Shown here: positions 1 to 7,188 of the stretch, piece by piece
Layout: every line of letters starts with the position of its first letter
How positions within the stretch are numbered: position 1 is the first letter of the stretch
Assembly (NCBI GenBank): GCA_035294005.1
Contig: DATGLT010000445.1
Coordinates: 1 to 64,000 of the forward strand
Direction of reading: 5' to 3'
Source of the DNA: JANXQE01 sp035294005
Lineage (GTDB): Bacteria > Verrucomicrobiota > Verrucomicrobiia > Limisphaerales > UBA8199
DNA length: 64,000 nucleotides
The notes under the pieces: model-generated
What the model saw: the letters and a program-made list of their open reading frames with translations, nothing else
Database searches by the model: none
Told to the model about the DNA's origin: nothing
Program-made: the position numbers and the translations under genes

Positions 1-107
1 TGGAAGGCGAAGACCGTCGTCGCCTCGAGAGGCAACGGGTTATGAACGTCCCCTGTGACCGTAGGAAAGGGATGCTTTTGCAGCAGCGCCAGAAAGTCCC
101 CGGTCAT
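1..107 (-). CDS. prcB: 20S proteasome beta subunit, N-terminal part (cut by window edge)
   Basis: Only the first 35 codons are present; the gene continues past the left edge. ATG at 107 overlaps the stop of the UBact gene by four bases (ATGA). The reading is MTGDFLALLQKHPF, then a short linker, then LEATTVFAF. Proteasome beta subunits are made with a propeptide that is cut before a catalytic Thr in a TT(I/V) motif; here Thr30 is the predicted new N-terminus, giving a 29-residue propeptide. The mature enzyme would be the N-terminal-nucleophile peptidase of the barrel. Position directly after a Pup-like gene and an Mpa/Dop pair supports the call strongly, although the sequence seen is short. 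An alpha subunit and a ligase gene are expected further left. Confidence 0.82.
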   Translation of the reverse strand, partial: MTGDFLALLQKHPFPTVTGDVHNPLPLEATTVFAF

Positions 108-271
108 TGGCCAGTCCGTTGTCGATAACGTCTGGCCTGATCGGGATCCACTTTGCGCATGCGCTTCAAAAGCTCCTCGGTGCTGGGTTTTTCGACTTTC
201 GGCGCGCTGGGCCCTTCTCCTCCCCCCGGCGAGGAGGGCGGCAAATGCGGTTTTTGTATGCGATCAGGCAT
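104..271 (-). CDS. UBact / Pup-like protein modifier
   Basis: A 55-residue, highly charged, probably disordered protein. It starts MPDRIQKP, has a Gly/Pro-rich stretch (residues 10-29), a helical segment around ELLKRMRKVD (33-42) and ends RRYRQRTGQ. This matches UBact, the Pup homologue described in several Gram-negative phyla, whose C-terminus is conserved as R-T/S-G-E/Q. The terminal Gln implies deamidation to Glu before ligation to target lysines, as in mycobacterial Pup. ATG at 271 is preferred because it overlaps the dop stop (ATGCCTGA) and matches known family starts as I recall them; in-frame ATGs at 289 and 304 would extend it into dop. No clear Shine-Dalgarno is visible, so translation may be coupled to dop. 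Confidence 0.85.
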   Translation of the reverse strand: MPDRIQKPHLPPSSPGGGEGPSAPKVEKPSTEELLKRMRKVDPDQARRYRQRTGQ

Positions 272-1820
272 AAGAATAGTTATGTCCATTGACGAATTTT
301 GCAAATTCCAACCGTGTCAAATCGTCTACGGTCTTGGCCGCGTTGATGATATCGAGGCCTTGTTTAATCTGCCGCGGGTCAAACAGGTTCAGCAAATCCA
401 GTTTTAAGGTCCCCTGGGTGCTGCGCAACAGGATGTGATCCCATTGTGCCGCCTGGACCGCCGAGCCGAATTTCTCGATGCAACGGCCGCGAACGGCCGC
501 GCGCGTCGTCGAAGGCGGACACAAACTGTGCGCCTTTATCTCCGCCAAAGGGTAGGGCAGTTTAAAAGCGCCCTGGTCCATCAGACCGTAAAACAGGCCC
601 TGCTGTGGATCGAGGAGGTGATACGACAAATCAAGGCTTTGAAGCCACGGATCCTCTTCGGTGAGGCCTTCAGCCTGCCGGAATTGGTCGATCAGTTTGA
701 ACTTGGCAGACCAATCCAGCCGGTCCGCTGTGCTGAGAGGATCGCGTTCGAGGTCGGCCAGGGCGGTTTCCCACGCATTCAAAAGGTGGAACCATTCTTC
801 GCCGACATTGGTGCAGAAGTCCCGCACGAGTTGGAGGTATTGCCTTTGGATCTCCAGCGCGGTGGTTTCTTTGCCGCCGCTGACCAGGCACCGCCATTTC
901 CAACTGCGATCGCGTGAAATGCTCTTAAGCGCTCCCAGTGGATCGACCAGTTCCGGCACGCGGCTCAGCGGGGCGCCGTTGAGCAATGCCTGCAGGACCA
1001 GCGCGGTGGTCCCAATCTTCAGGTAAGTCGAATACAGCGACAGGTTCGAATCGCCCAGGATCACGTGGAACCGGCGATAGAACTGCCGGTCGGCGTGCGG
1101 TTCATCCCTCGTGTTGATGATGGGCCGCCGCTGCATTGTATCAATGCTCTGCAGTTCGAAGAAGAAGTCGCTCCTCTGCGAGATTTGAAACCCCGGTTTG
1201 AGATACTTATCCTCCTCTTCCCACCCGAACTTTCCCGCGCCGCAAAGGATTTGGCGCGTGACCAGGAACGACATGATGCCGTTGCTGAGCGATTCCCACG
1301 GCAACCGCCGCGGAAGGAGGTAATTCTCGTGGCAGCCGTAACTGTGACCGCAGAAGTCAGTGTTGTTTTTGTAAAGCAGAACCGGGTTATTGGACCCCTG
1401 GTTGAGATTGCGGGCGCAATCCATCAGCAGTTGGTCGCCGGAATAATCCTGCTGGAGATGCTCGAGCAGGGTCGTGCACTCGGGCGAGCTATACTCGGGA
1501 TGCGAATGGTCGTTGTACAGACGCGCGCCGTTTCGCAGAACCAAATCACTGTGAACGGCATCGGTTGAGAGGCGGCGCTGCGCGTCCTGAACGAAGTAAT
1601 TGGCTTCGTCATGGTCCTGCATCAGTTCTTTGACGCGAAAACCGCGAGCGTCACAATGGGGGTCTTCGCATCGGTAATCCCAGCGGCGGCGGACGCCGGG
1701 CGCGGTTGCGGCGCCGACCAGGGCAATCGCTTCGGCTACGACGTCAAGACCCTCGGCGCGTTCCCGGGTGATTCCAATCTCGGTTTCGGTGCCGAACTGA
1801 ATATCCAGTGTTTCCTGCAT
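264..1820 (-). CDS. dop: Pup/UBact deamidase-depupylase, Dop/PafA family
   Basis: 518 residues with the carboxylate-amine ligase fold shared by Dop and PafA. Visible family motifs are FGTETEIGI (9-17), RRWDYRCEDPHCDARGF (45-61), NGARLYNDHSHPEYSSPEC (97-115), YKNNTD (150-155), SYGCHENYL (160-168), PIINTRDEPHAD (233-244) and HVILGDSN (252-259). The WDY...DARGF and YxDHxHPEYSxPEC signatures fit Dop better than PafA; Asp104 aligns with the catalytic Asp of Dop. The expected job is to turn the modifier's C-terminal Gln into Glu and to remove the modifier from targets; Dop-type enzymes bind ATP and act in the cytoplasm. It lies 30 bases after mpa and overlaps the modifier gene by eight bases. A PafA-only role cannot be excluded because no second family member is in view. 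Confidence 0.87.
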   Translation of the reverse strand: MQETLDIQFGTETEIGITRERAEGLDVVAEAIALVGAATAPGVRRRWDYRCEDPHCDARGFRVKELMQDHDEANYFVQDAQRRLSTDAVHSDLVLRNGARLYNDHSHPEYSSPECTTLLEHLQQDYSGDQLLMDCARNLNQGSNNPVLLYKNNTDFCGHSYGCHENYLLPRRLPWESLSNGIMSFLVTRQILCGAGKFGWEEEDKYLKPGFQISQRSDFFFELQSIDTMQRRPIINTRDEPHADRQFYRRFHVILGDSNLSLYSTYLKIGTTALVLQALLNGAPLSRVPELVDPLGALKSISRDRSWKWRCLVSGGKETTALEIQRQYLQLVRDFCTNVGEEWFHLLNAWETALADLERDPLSTADRLDWSAKFKLIDQFRQAEGLTEEDPWLQSLDLSYHLLDPQQGLFYGLMDQGAFKLPYPLAEIKAHSLCPPSTTRAAVRGRCIEKFGSAVQAAQWDHILLRSTQGTLKLDLLNLFDPRQIKQGLDIINAAKTVDDLTRLEFAKFVNGHNYSYA

Positions 1821-1850
1821 GGCCTAAGGGGGTTAAGTGGCAGCCGAAGC

Positions 1851-3542
1851 TCAGACCGCGGCCGAAAAGGCGCCACGTTCGCCAGGGCGATAGGGCGACA
1901 AACGCACCACATTGGAAGGATCGAAGTCGGTCAACTTCAACCAATCCTCGGTAATGTCACTTGGCGGGAACAGTTCGTTCTCGCGATATTCCTTAATCAG
2001 CGCGTCGATCAGGTCCTGGCGTGTTATGGGGGCCTCTCCCCGAATGCTGATGGATCGTTTGATAGCCGATTCCTTGGCCCTCTCGACAATTGCCGCGATG
2101 ATGGCTCCGCTTGCCAGGTCGCCGCGATACAGGTAATCGTGACGGCCGCTCCGGAACGTGATGTCGAGGAACCGATTCTCATCGGCATTCGCGTAGTGTG
2201 CTTCCACAATCGCGTCGATTAGGGCTTCCCGCGGTTCTTCGAGAGGCAGGTCGTCGACGAGGTAAATGCCGTAAATCTCCCGCGCGGCGCCCTTGTCCGG
2301 CCGTCGCACGCGGATTTTACGATCGATACGTCCGGGCCGAAGGATCGCCGGGTCGATTAGATCGGCGCGGTTGGATGCCAAAATAACCACGACATTTTGC
2401 AGCGGCTCGAGTCCGTCCATTTCGCTGCAAAACATCGGTACCAGCGTCGACAAAATGTTTGTGCCGGCCCTGATGGCGTGCCGGGTTCCCAGGATCGACT
2501 CCGCCTCGTCAATGAACAAGAATGCCAGGTGGCCTTCGGCGGCCTTTTCACGGCATTGCACAAACAGGTCCCGGACCTGTCGTTCGGATTCTCCAAGCCA
2601 CATGTTTAGAATCTCGGGCCCCTTGACGCTGAGGAAATATTCAGGGCGATCTTCTCCGGTCTCCTGGAGTATTTGTTTGCGCAAGTTATGGGCGGTTGCC
2701 TTCCCCAGCAGCGTCTTGCCGCATCCCGGAGGGCCGTACAAGAGGAACCCCTTGGGCACCGGGTGGTGAAAACGCCGAAAGAGCGCCGCGTGCAGGAAAG
2801 GCAATTCGATGGAATCCCGTATTCCCTGCACCGCCTCCTGCTGGCCTCCGATTGCGCTCCACGGAATCGGCTCGACTTGGGTCAGCGTTCGATCCAACCG
2901 CTTGCTGGCGCCGATAATCTCCACGGCGACCCGCTGCTGGCTGTCCAGGCGGATGTCCAGGCCAACCTTGAGTTTGTCCTTCAACAACAAGGACGAGCGG
3001 ACGACCACCGCGTCGGAGATCCCCGACTCGTTACCCACACGCAGACGGCCGTCAGCCATCACCTCGCTAATCCGGACGACGGGCCCATTCTTTTCAAACC
3101 CAAACACATCCGTCACCGCAAAAGCTTCGTTCAGCAATACCCGTGTCCCGGTTTCCAGGGACGCTTCCGGCACGTTCGGGTCGAGATTGCACACATACTC
3201 GGTCCCGTTGACGCACACCAGGACACGGCCATTGGCCAAAGACTGCAACAGCGTCCCCAGGCGCAACGCCGGAGCCCGCAGTTTTTCCACTGCTTCATTC
3301 AATTTTTCCAACGCGGTTCGCGCCTGGTCCTGGAGTTCTTCCATTTCGGCAATGCGCGTCCGCAGCAAGGGCATGGAGGGAGCCGTCCCTTGCGTAGCCA
3401 ATTCGAGTCGCACACGATCCAGCATCTGCAACGCTGAAACGTTTTCCGGAGATTCTGCCCAAGTGGGTTCCTGGGGTGATTGAGACTGAGGATCCGGCCC
3501 CGGACCGGAATGGTCTGGACGGCCTTTCTGTAAGTTACTCAC
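1851..3542 (-). CDS. mpa: Proteasome-associated AAA+ ATPase (Mpa/ARC)
   Basis: From a GTG at 3542 the product is 563 residues, near the usual 590-610 of Mpa/ARC. Order of domains: low-complexity N-terminus, coiled coil (about 55-95) that would bind the modifier, two OB-fold segments (about 100-215), then one AAA module with Walker A GPPGCGKT (270-277), Walker B FLFIDEAES (341-349) and RPGRID (402-407). The hexamer unfolds tagged substrates into the 20S core. The start is uncertain: the frame is open back to 3827, but residues before the GTG look non-coding; a GGAGGA lies 16 bases upstream, which is far. The next in-frame ATG is at 3425, inside the protein's N-terminal part. The C-terminus ends in FSAAV, not the GQYL of actinobacterial Mpa that docks on the alpha ring. 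Confidence 0.87.
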   Translation of the reverse strand: MSNLQKGRPDHSGPGPDPQSQSPQEPTWAESPENVSALQMLDRVRLELATQGTAPSMPLLRTRIAEMEELQDQARTALEKLNEAVEKLRAPALRLGTLLQSLANGRVLVCVNGTEYVCNLDPNVPEASLETGTRVLLNEAFAVTDVFGFEKNGPVVRISEVMADGRLRVGNESGISDAVVVRSSLLLKDKLKVGLDIRLDSQQRVAVEIIGASKRLDRTLTQVEPIPWSAIGGQQEAVQGIRDSIELPFLHAALFRRFHHPVPKGFLLYGPPGCGKTLLGKATAHNLRKQILQETGEDRPEYFLSVKGPEILNMWLGESERQVRDLFVQCREKAAEGHLAFLFIDEAESILGTRHAIRAGTNILSTLVPMFCSEMDGLEPLQNVVVILASNRADLIDPAILRPGRIDRKIRVRRPDKGAAREIYGIYLVDDLPLEEPREALIDAIVEAHYANADENRFLDITFRSGRHDYLYRGDLASGAIIAAIVERAKESAIKRSISIRGEAPITRQDLIDALIKEYRENELFPPSDITEDWLKLTDFDPSNVVRLSPYRPGERGAFSAAV

Positions 3543-3813
3543 ATGCTCATTATAAGGCTCCTCCGCATTCGTGCAAATCGGGGTTTCTGCGGAGTCCCCG
3601 GCTCCGTGTTTTTGCTCGGAGGAGCGCCCTGCACCACAACCTGCTGGGAAGCGCGGGCCTTCAACAGAATCAACGCTACGAGTCCGTTGGAAATAGGGTG
3701 AGTATCTTTGGAGAATAGGCACAGAAAGCCGAGCTTGCGGGGAGCAGACCTCCCCTGCCTGAAGAACACAATTTTTAAATCTTGGCCGCGTTGCGCGGTC
3801 AACGCGCTGATGA
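3543..3813. other. Leader region of the proteasome operon
   Basis: This 271-base gap between a lipoprotein gene and mpa should hold the operon promoter. On the minus strand there is GGAGGA at about 3559-3564, followed by an ATGAGCATGTGA (Met-Ser-Met-stop) whose TGA overlaps the mpa GTG by four bases. The same stop also closes an 87-codon open frame beginning at 3802; that frame has no family I recognise and is not called as a gene. An inverted repeat GGGGAG/CTCCCC lies at about 3738-3754 without a following T run. I found no convincing sigma-70 promoter. Confidence 0.4.
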
Positions 3814-4386
3814 CTATTTACCGGCACCGTTCTGAACAGGCTCCAGCGTAACGTCAGTCAGTTTTTCCCGAGCCGGTTCGAGCCGGACGATCATGTGATA
3901 GATCCGGCCGGATTCCAGGGTGAACGTCATCCCGAGCGAGTCATAGCTGATGGACTCGGTCCCGCCTCGGAGTTTTTCGCTCGAAGTCGGCTCCCCGTAC
4001 GCCTTGATCAAATCTTCACGAGTCGATTTGAGCCCGATACCCTCTTTGGTACGCCCATTGAACCTGTTGACCAGGGGTCCGTTGATGCCGGTCACATCTC
4101 CGCACATGACAACCTGGACGATGCCGTCCTTGTCAGGCATGACGGCGAAACCGAGTGGAGTGTATTCGATGGCGTTTGCCGTTCGCCGGTTTGGCTCGCC
4201 GAATTGTTGAATAACATCGCGAGCGCTCATTCCGGCGTGGATCCTGCCGACGGCGACCCGCGGCTCGATTAGGATTGGAGTGTCACTGGCAGCCGACTGT
4301 GGCTGGTCGGTTCGCGAACAGCCGCCGCCGAGAACAATCGCTGCGGCCACAACGAGCAACAATCCATGTTTGCTGCCACGTCTCAC
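3814..4386 (-). CDS. Putative lipoprotein with BamE/SmpA-like repeats
   Basis: 190 residues. The N-terminus is a lipoprotein signal: positive start MRRGSKHG, hydrophobic stretch and lipobox VLGGGC with Cys23. The mature part has two short segments of the BamE/SmpA style, GMSARDVIQQFGEP (about 52-65) and a second GxxxxREDLIKAYGEP (about 118-133), typical of small outer-membrane-associated lipoproteins. No enzyme motif is seen. It is on the same strand as the proteasome operon that follows but separated from it by 271 bases, so it is probably a separate unit. The start ATG at 4386 gives a complete signal peptide. Function unknown; involvement in envelope assembly is only a guess from the fold. 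Confidence 0.7.
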   Translation of the reverse strand: MRRGSKHGLLLVVAAAIVLGGGCSRTDQPQSAASDTPILIEPRVAVGRIHAGMSARDVIQQFGEPNRRTANAIEYTPLGFAVMPDKDGIVQVVMCGDVTGINGPLVNRFNGRTKEGIGLKSTREDLIKAYGEPTSSEKLRGGTESISYDSLGMTFTLESGRIYHMIVRLEPAREKLTDVTLEPVQNGAGK

Positions 4387-4422
4387 AAAGTGAGTATATC
4401 TGATTTTGCGATTAGATCAAGA

Positions 4423-5178
4423 TTAGACCGAGGAAACTACCGGTTCGGCAGTCCTGGCAGGGGAGACCGCGGGCGTGTCCCGATGCCTCTGGCCGAGGAA
4501 ATGAATCAGGCTCTCGAAAATCAGTCGTCCGTCCGCCGAGCCAAGGATAGGTTCGCTGGCGCGCTCCGGGTGAGGCATAAGCCCCGCCACGTTGCGGGCT
4601 TCATTGCAAATCCCCGCGATACTGGACACGGATCCGTTGGGATTGGCTTGCTCAGTGCAGTCGCTCTGGGCATTAGCATATTGCCAAAGGATCTGGTCAT
4701 TGTCGCGCAAACGCGTCAATGTCGGTTCATCGGCAAAATAACAGCCTTCCCCATGGGCTATGGGAATGCGCATCAGCTTTCCGGTGGGGATTTTGCACGT
4801 GAAAGGCGACTGCTGGGTAACGGTCTTGAGATAGACCTGTTCGCAGCGGAATTGCAGGGAGCGGTTGCGAATCAAAGCTCCGGGCAGCAAGCCCGCTTCG
4901 CATAGAATTTGAAATCCATTGCAAATCCCGAGAACCAGTCCGCCGTTTTGAACGAAGCTTTGAACCGCTCCCATGACCGGGCTGAACCGGGCAATGGCGC
5001 CGGTGCGCAGATAATCGCCATAGCTGAACCCGCCGGGAATGATTACCGCATCGGCATCCGCCAGTGAGCTTTCCTTGTGCCACAGCAGCCGTGCAGAATG
5101 GCCCATGACGTTGCGCAAAACGTGGACGACGTCCTGGTCGCAGTTGGACCCGGGAAACTGCAAAACCGAGAAATTCAT
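4423..5178 (-). CDS. purQ: Phosphoribosylformylglycinamidine synthase subunit PurQ
   Basis: 251 residues, a class I glutamine amidotransferase. It supplies ammonia to the PurL synthase subunit in the fourth step of purine synthesis (FGAR to FGAM). Cys86 in GLVLGICNGFQ is the nucleophile, and His203/Glu205 in MPHPERASE complete the triad. The start MNFSVLQFPGSNCDQD is the family's standard beginning. It follows purS with a 22-base gap, the typical PurS-PurQ arrangement of organisms that use the three-part enzyme; purL itself is not in the window. A cluster of purine genes does not surround it; purC and guaA lie 39 kb away. Confidence 0.95.
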   Translation of the reverse strand: MNFSVLQFPGSNCDQDVVHVLRNVMGHSARLLWHKESSLADADAVIIPGGFSYGDYLRTGAIARFSPVMGAVQSFVQNGGLVLGICNGFQILCEAGLLPGALIRNRSLQFRCEQVYLKTVTQQSPFTCKIPTGKLMRIPIAHGEGCYFADEPTLTRLRDNDQILWQYANAQSDCTEQANPNGSVSSIAGICNEARNVAGLMPHPERASEPILGSADGRLIFESLIHFLGQRHRDTPAVSPARTAEPVVSSV

Positions 5179-5200
5179 ACGCGGTCAGCCTACGCTGTTC

Positions 5201-5446
5201 CTATTCGATTTCAAACCGGTAATCTTCAATAACCGGGTTGCTCAGGATTTTGTGGCAAGCCTCGTCAATTTGTTTGCGAGCCCCTTCGCGATCGGCTCCG
5301 GTAACTTCAATTTCGAGGTATTTGCCGACATGGACGGAACCCAGGCCTGAATACCCCATGTGCGCAAGGGCGCTTTGGACAGTCTTACCTTGAGGGTCAA
5401 GCACAGCCTTCTTCGGCGTAATGATGATCTTTGCTTTCATAAACAA
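5201..5446 (-). CDS. purS: Phosphoribosylformylglycinamidine synthase subunit PurS
   Basis: 81 residues, full length for PurS, the small subunit that bridges PurQ and PurL. Recognisable by KAKIIITPKKAVLDPQGKTV near the start and GKYLEIEV in the middle. The open frame begins at 5446 (MFMKAK); the second Met at 5440 is an equally good start and closer to family starts. First gene of a two-gene unit with purQ. The 113 bases upstream, before the YcfL-like gene ends, must hold its promoter, but no strong consensus is visible. Confidence 0.92.
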   Translation of the reverse strand: MFMKAKIIITPKKAVLDPQGKTVQSALAHMGYSGLGSVHVGKYLEIEVTGADREGARKQIDEACHKILSNPVIEDYRFEIE

Positions 5447-5559
5447 GCGCTCCGGGGAACGTGAACACTGCCACCCGGCAAGTCCACGGAATCAGCCGCG
5501 GCGTCGCCATAAATTTCACGCAACTGTGAGACAACGCCACCCCGGACGCCAGTCAATTC

Positions 5560-5979
5560 CTACCGCGCTTCGCGCACCCGGATTGTGTACCGTTGCGCTT
5601 TATCATTAGCAGACGAGAAGCTCACGTCCTGTTGCGCGTTTTCGTCCAAAAACACGTTTTGAAACGGAGTATCCTCAACCGCGAAGCCTTGAGCGTCTTT
5701 GAAGACGCAATTGACCTGGATTTGGATGCGACGGTCTTCACGGTTCCTGAGATTGGCATGAACCTGGAGCCGGCCATCAGGCAATCGTGCTTCTTGAAGG
5801 CTGCCGCAGGTGACCGAATATTGGGCTCTCTGGTTGAGGAGCACGAATTTGGAATTGTCCTCGAGGTTATTGACGCTGCCGTTTTGAGCGACGTAAGCGC
5901 CAGTATCGTGTGTCGCACAGCCGGGCAGGAGGCCCAGCGCAAGGGCAACGATGCCTGAATTCAATAGGCGAATATTCAT
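5560..5979 (-). CDS. YcfL-like lipoprotein (DUF1425)
   Basis: 139 residues with signal peptide and lipobox LLPGC (Cys21). The mature part resembles YcfL/DUF1425: a beta-sandwich-like run with residues such as VHANLRNREDRRIQIQV, then NVFLDENAQQDVSFSS and a C-terminal YTIRVREAR. In Enterobacteria and Vibrio ycfL sits beside lpoB, and here too it is the last gene of an LpoB-COG3014-YcfL run, overlapping the middle gene by four bases. The role is unproven; association with LpoB suggests the periplasmic face of the outer membrane and cell-wall synthesis. Confidence 0.8.
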   Translation of the reverse strand: MNIRLLNSGIVALALGLLPGCATHDTGAYVAQNGSVNNLEDNSKFVLLNQRAQYSVTCGSLQEARLPDGRLQVHANLRNREDRRIQIQVNCVFKDAQGFAVEDTPFQNVFLDENAQQDVSFSSANDKAQRYTIRVREAR

Positions 5980-7166
5980 ATGGTTTGTGGGGTTAAGGCT
6001 TGATCGCTGATGAAAATGACTTTGTCCTTTGCGTCCTGCGGGACTTCAACCGTGATGGTCTTCGTCAACGCAGGCACAACTTGCCCGCGGTTGTCTCGGA
6101 ATTCGCAGGTTATGACGTGCCGACCAACCGGCAGAGTGAAAGTGGCCAGTCCAAGATAGCGCGGCAGGTTGTCCCAGGAGCGGACATCTGCTTCGGGAGT
6201 GGTGGCGGCCGAGAAGATTTTGCTGATCACACCGGCGGCGAGCAACCCGGCGCCCACTTCGTTGGCGGTGGCGTCATGCCCGTTGCCGGAAAGGATTGCT
6301 GCGCCGCCGCCGATAAGCGCGACATTGCCGGCGATGTCCGTGGCGTTCTTGAAGATCGCTTTGTTTCCGAGAATGTGGTCCATGACGCGGCCACCACGCG
6401 TGGTCGCCTGGTACCACACGTCATCATCTATGGACACGCGGTATTCGTTTCCATTAACCCGCAACTGCGCCGACCTAACAGGAGAGGGATCGACATGGAA
6501 GCGCAGTTCCTGGCGGTATTCGCCGGTGGCGTACTTAGTTGGTCCCGGACCGAACTCCAAAAAGGCGATCACATTGGCTTTGCAATCATACGCCTGTAAG
6601 CCGCCCGCTTTGCAGTTGAGTTGCGCGCGTTTAAGCGCATCGGTTCCATCTCCGCCGAGTTTCGCTGTGGCCAGTCCGTCCAGGTAGTCGGGCAAAACCC
6701 AATCTCCGGCGTACTCGTGATTTTCGGCGTCCCCGTCTTCGATTTCAGCACTGCGAAAGCACGCGCGCGCGTTGTCCCGCTCGCCATCCATCCAATAAAG
6801 AATGCCACGGTAAATGTAGGCCATGGACCGCTCGTATGGCTCGCCAATGAATGTCTTCTTTGCCTCGGAATGGAAATAGCCGCGCGCCTTTTTGGCGCCC
6901 GGATCTGGGCCGTACACTCCTTGCAAGGTCGTCAGGGCGTCATCCAGGTAACGCTTCGCCAAATCGAATTTGCCCTGCCGCATGGCGGCCGCGGCGGTGC
7001 GATATTCCCAAAGAACTTTATCCCGGGGCGGTCCGTGTTCAATCGCGGTCGGACCATCCACCATAATGTTGCCGGTTAAAACAACCGGATGCTCCGGCGG
7101 CCGCGTCGCGCACGAACTCACCAAAAGCGGGATGATTGCGGCAAAAATGCCACAGACAGCTTTCAT
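5976..7166 (-). CDS. COG3014-like lipoprotein with TPR-like helices
   Basis: 396 residues. Signal peptide with lipobox LVSSC (Cys19). The first half (about 50-190) is alpha-helical with TPR-like spacing, such as MRQGKFDLAKRYLDDAL and SMAYIYRGILYWMDGERDNA. The second half contains a Gly/Ala-rich hydrophobic stretch (about 290-325) and a beta-rich tail ending in KDKVIFISDQALTP. This matches the uncharacterised COG3014 family, which is typically next to lpoB and ycfL. It starts 22 bases after the LpoB-like gene and overlaps the YcfL-like gene, so all three are surely cotranscribed. Function is not known from sequence. Confidence 0.78.
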   Translation of the reverse strand: MKAVCGIFAAIIPLLVSSCATRPPEHPVVLTGNIMVDGPTAIEHGPPRDKVLWEYRTAAAAMRQGKFDLAKRYLDDALTTLQGVYGPDPGAKKARGYFHSEAKKTFIGEPYERSMAYIYRGILYWMDGERDNARACFRSAEIEDGDAENHEYAGDWVLPDYLDGLATAKLGGDGTDALKRAQLNCKAGGLQAYDCKANVIAFLEFGPGPTKYATGEYRQELRFHVDPSPVRSAQLRVNGNEYRVSIDDDVWYQATTRGGRVMDHILGNKAIFKNATDIAGNVALIGGGAAILSGNGHDATANEVGAGLLAAGVISKIFSAATTPEADVRSWDNLPRYLGLATFTLPVGRHVITCEFRDNRGQVVPALTKTITVEVPQDAKDKVIFISDQALTPQTI

Positions 7167-7188
7167 CGGTTGAACTGGGCGTGCGGCT

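Noticed and set aside
2673..3437. 254-codon plus-strand frame antisense to mpa
   Set aside because: Lies wholly inside the conserved mpa gene, with no recognisable domain.
3543..3827. N-terminal extension of the mpa frame to 3827
   Set aside because: The 95 extra codons resemble no Mpa sequence and run through the upstream leader and into the lipoprotein gene's end; the GTG at 3542 overlaps a stop in the usual coupled way.
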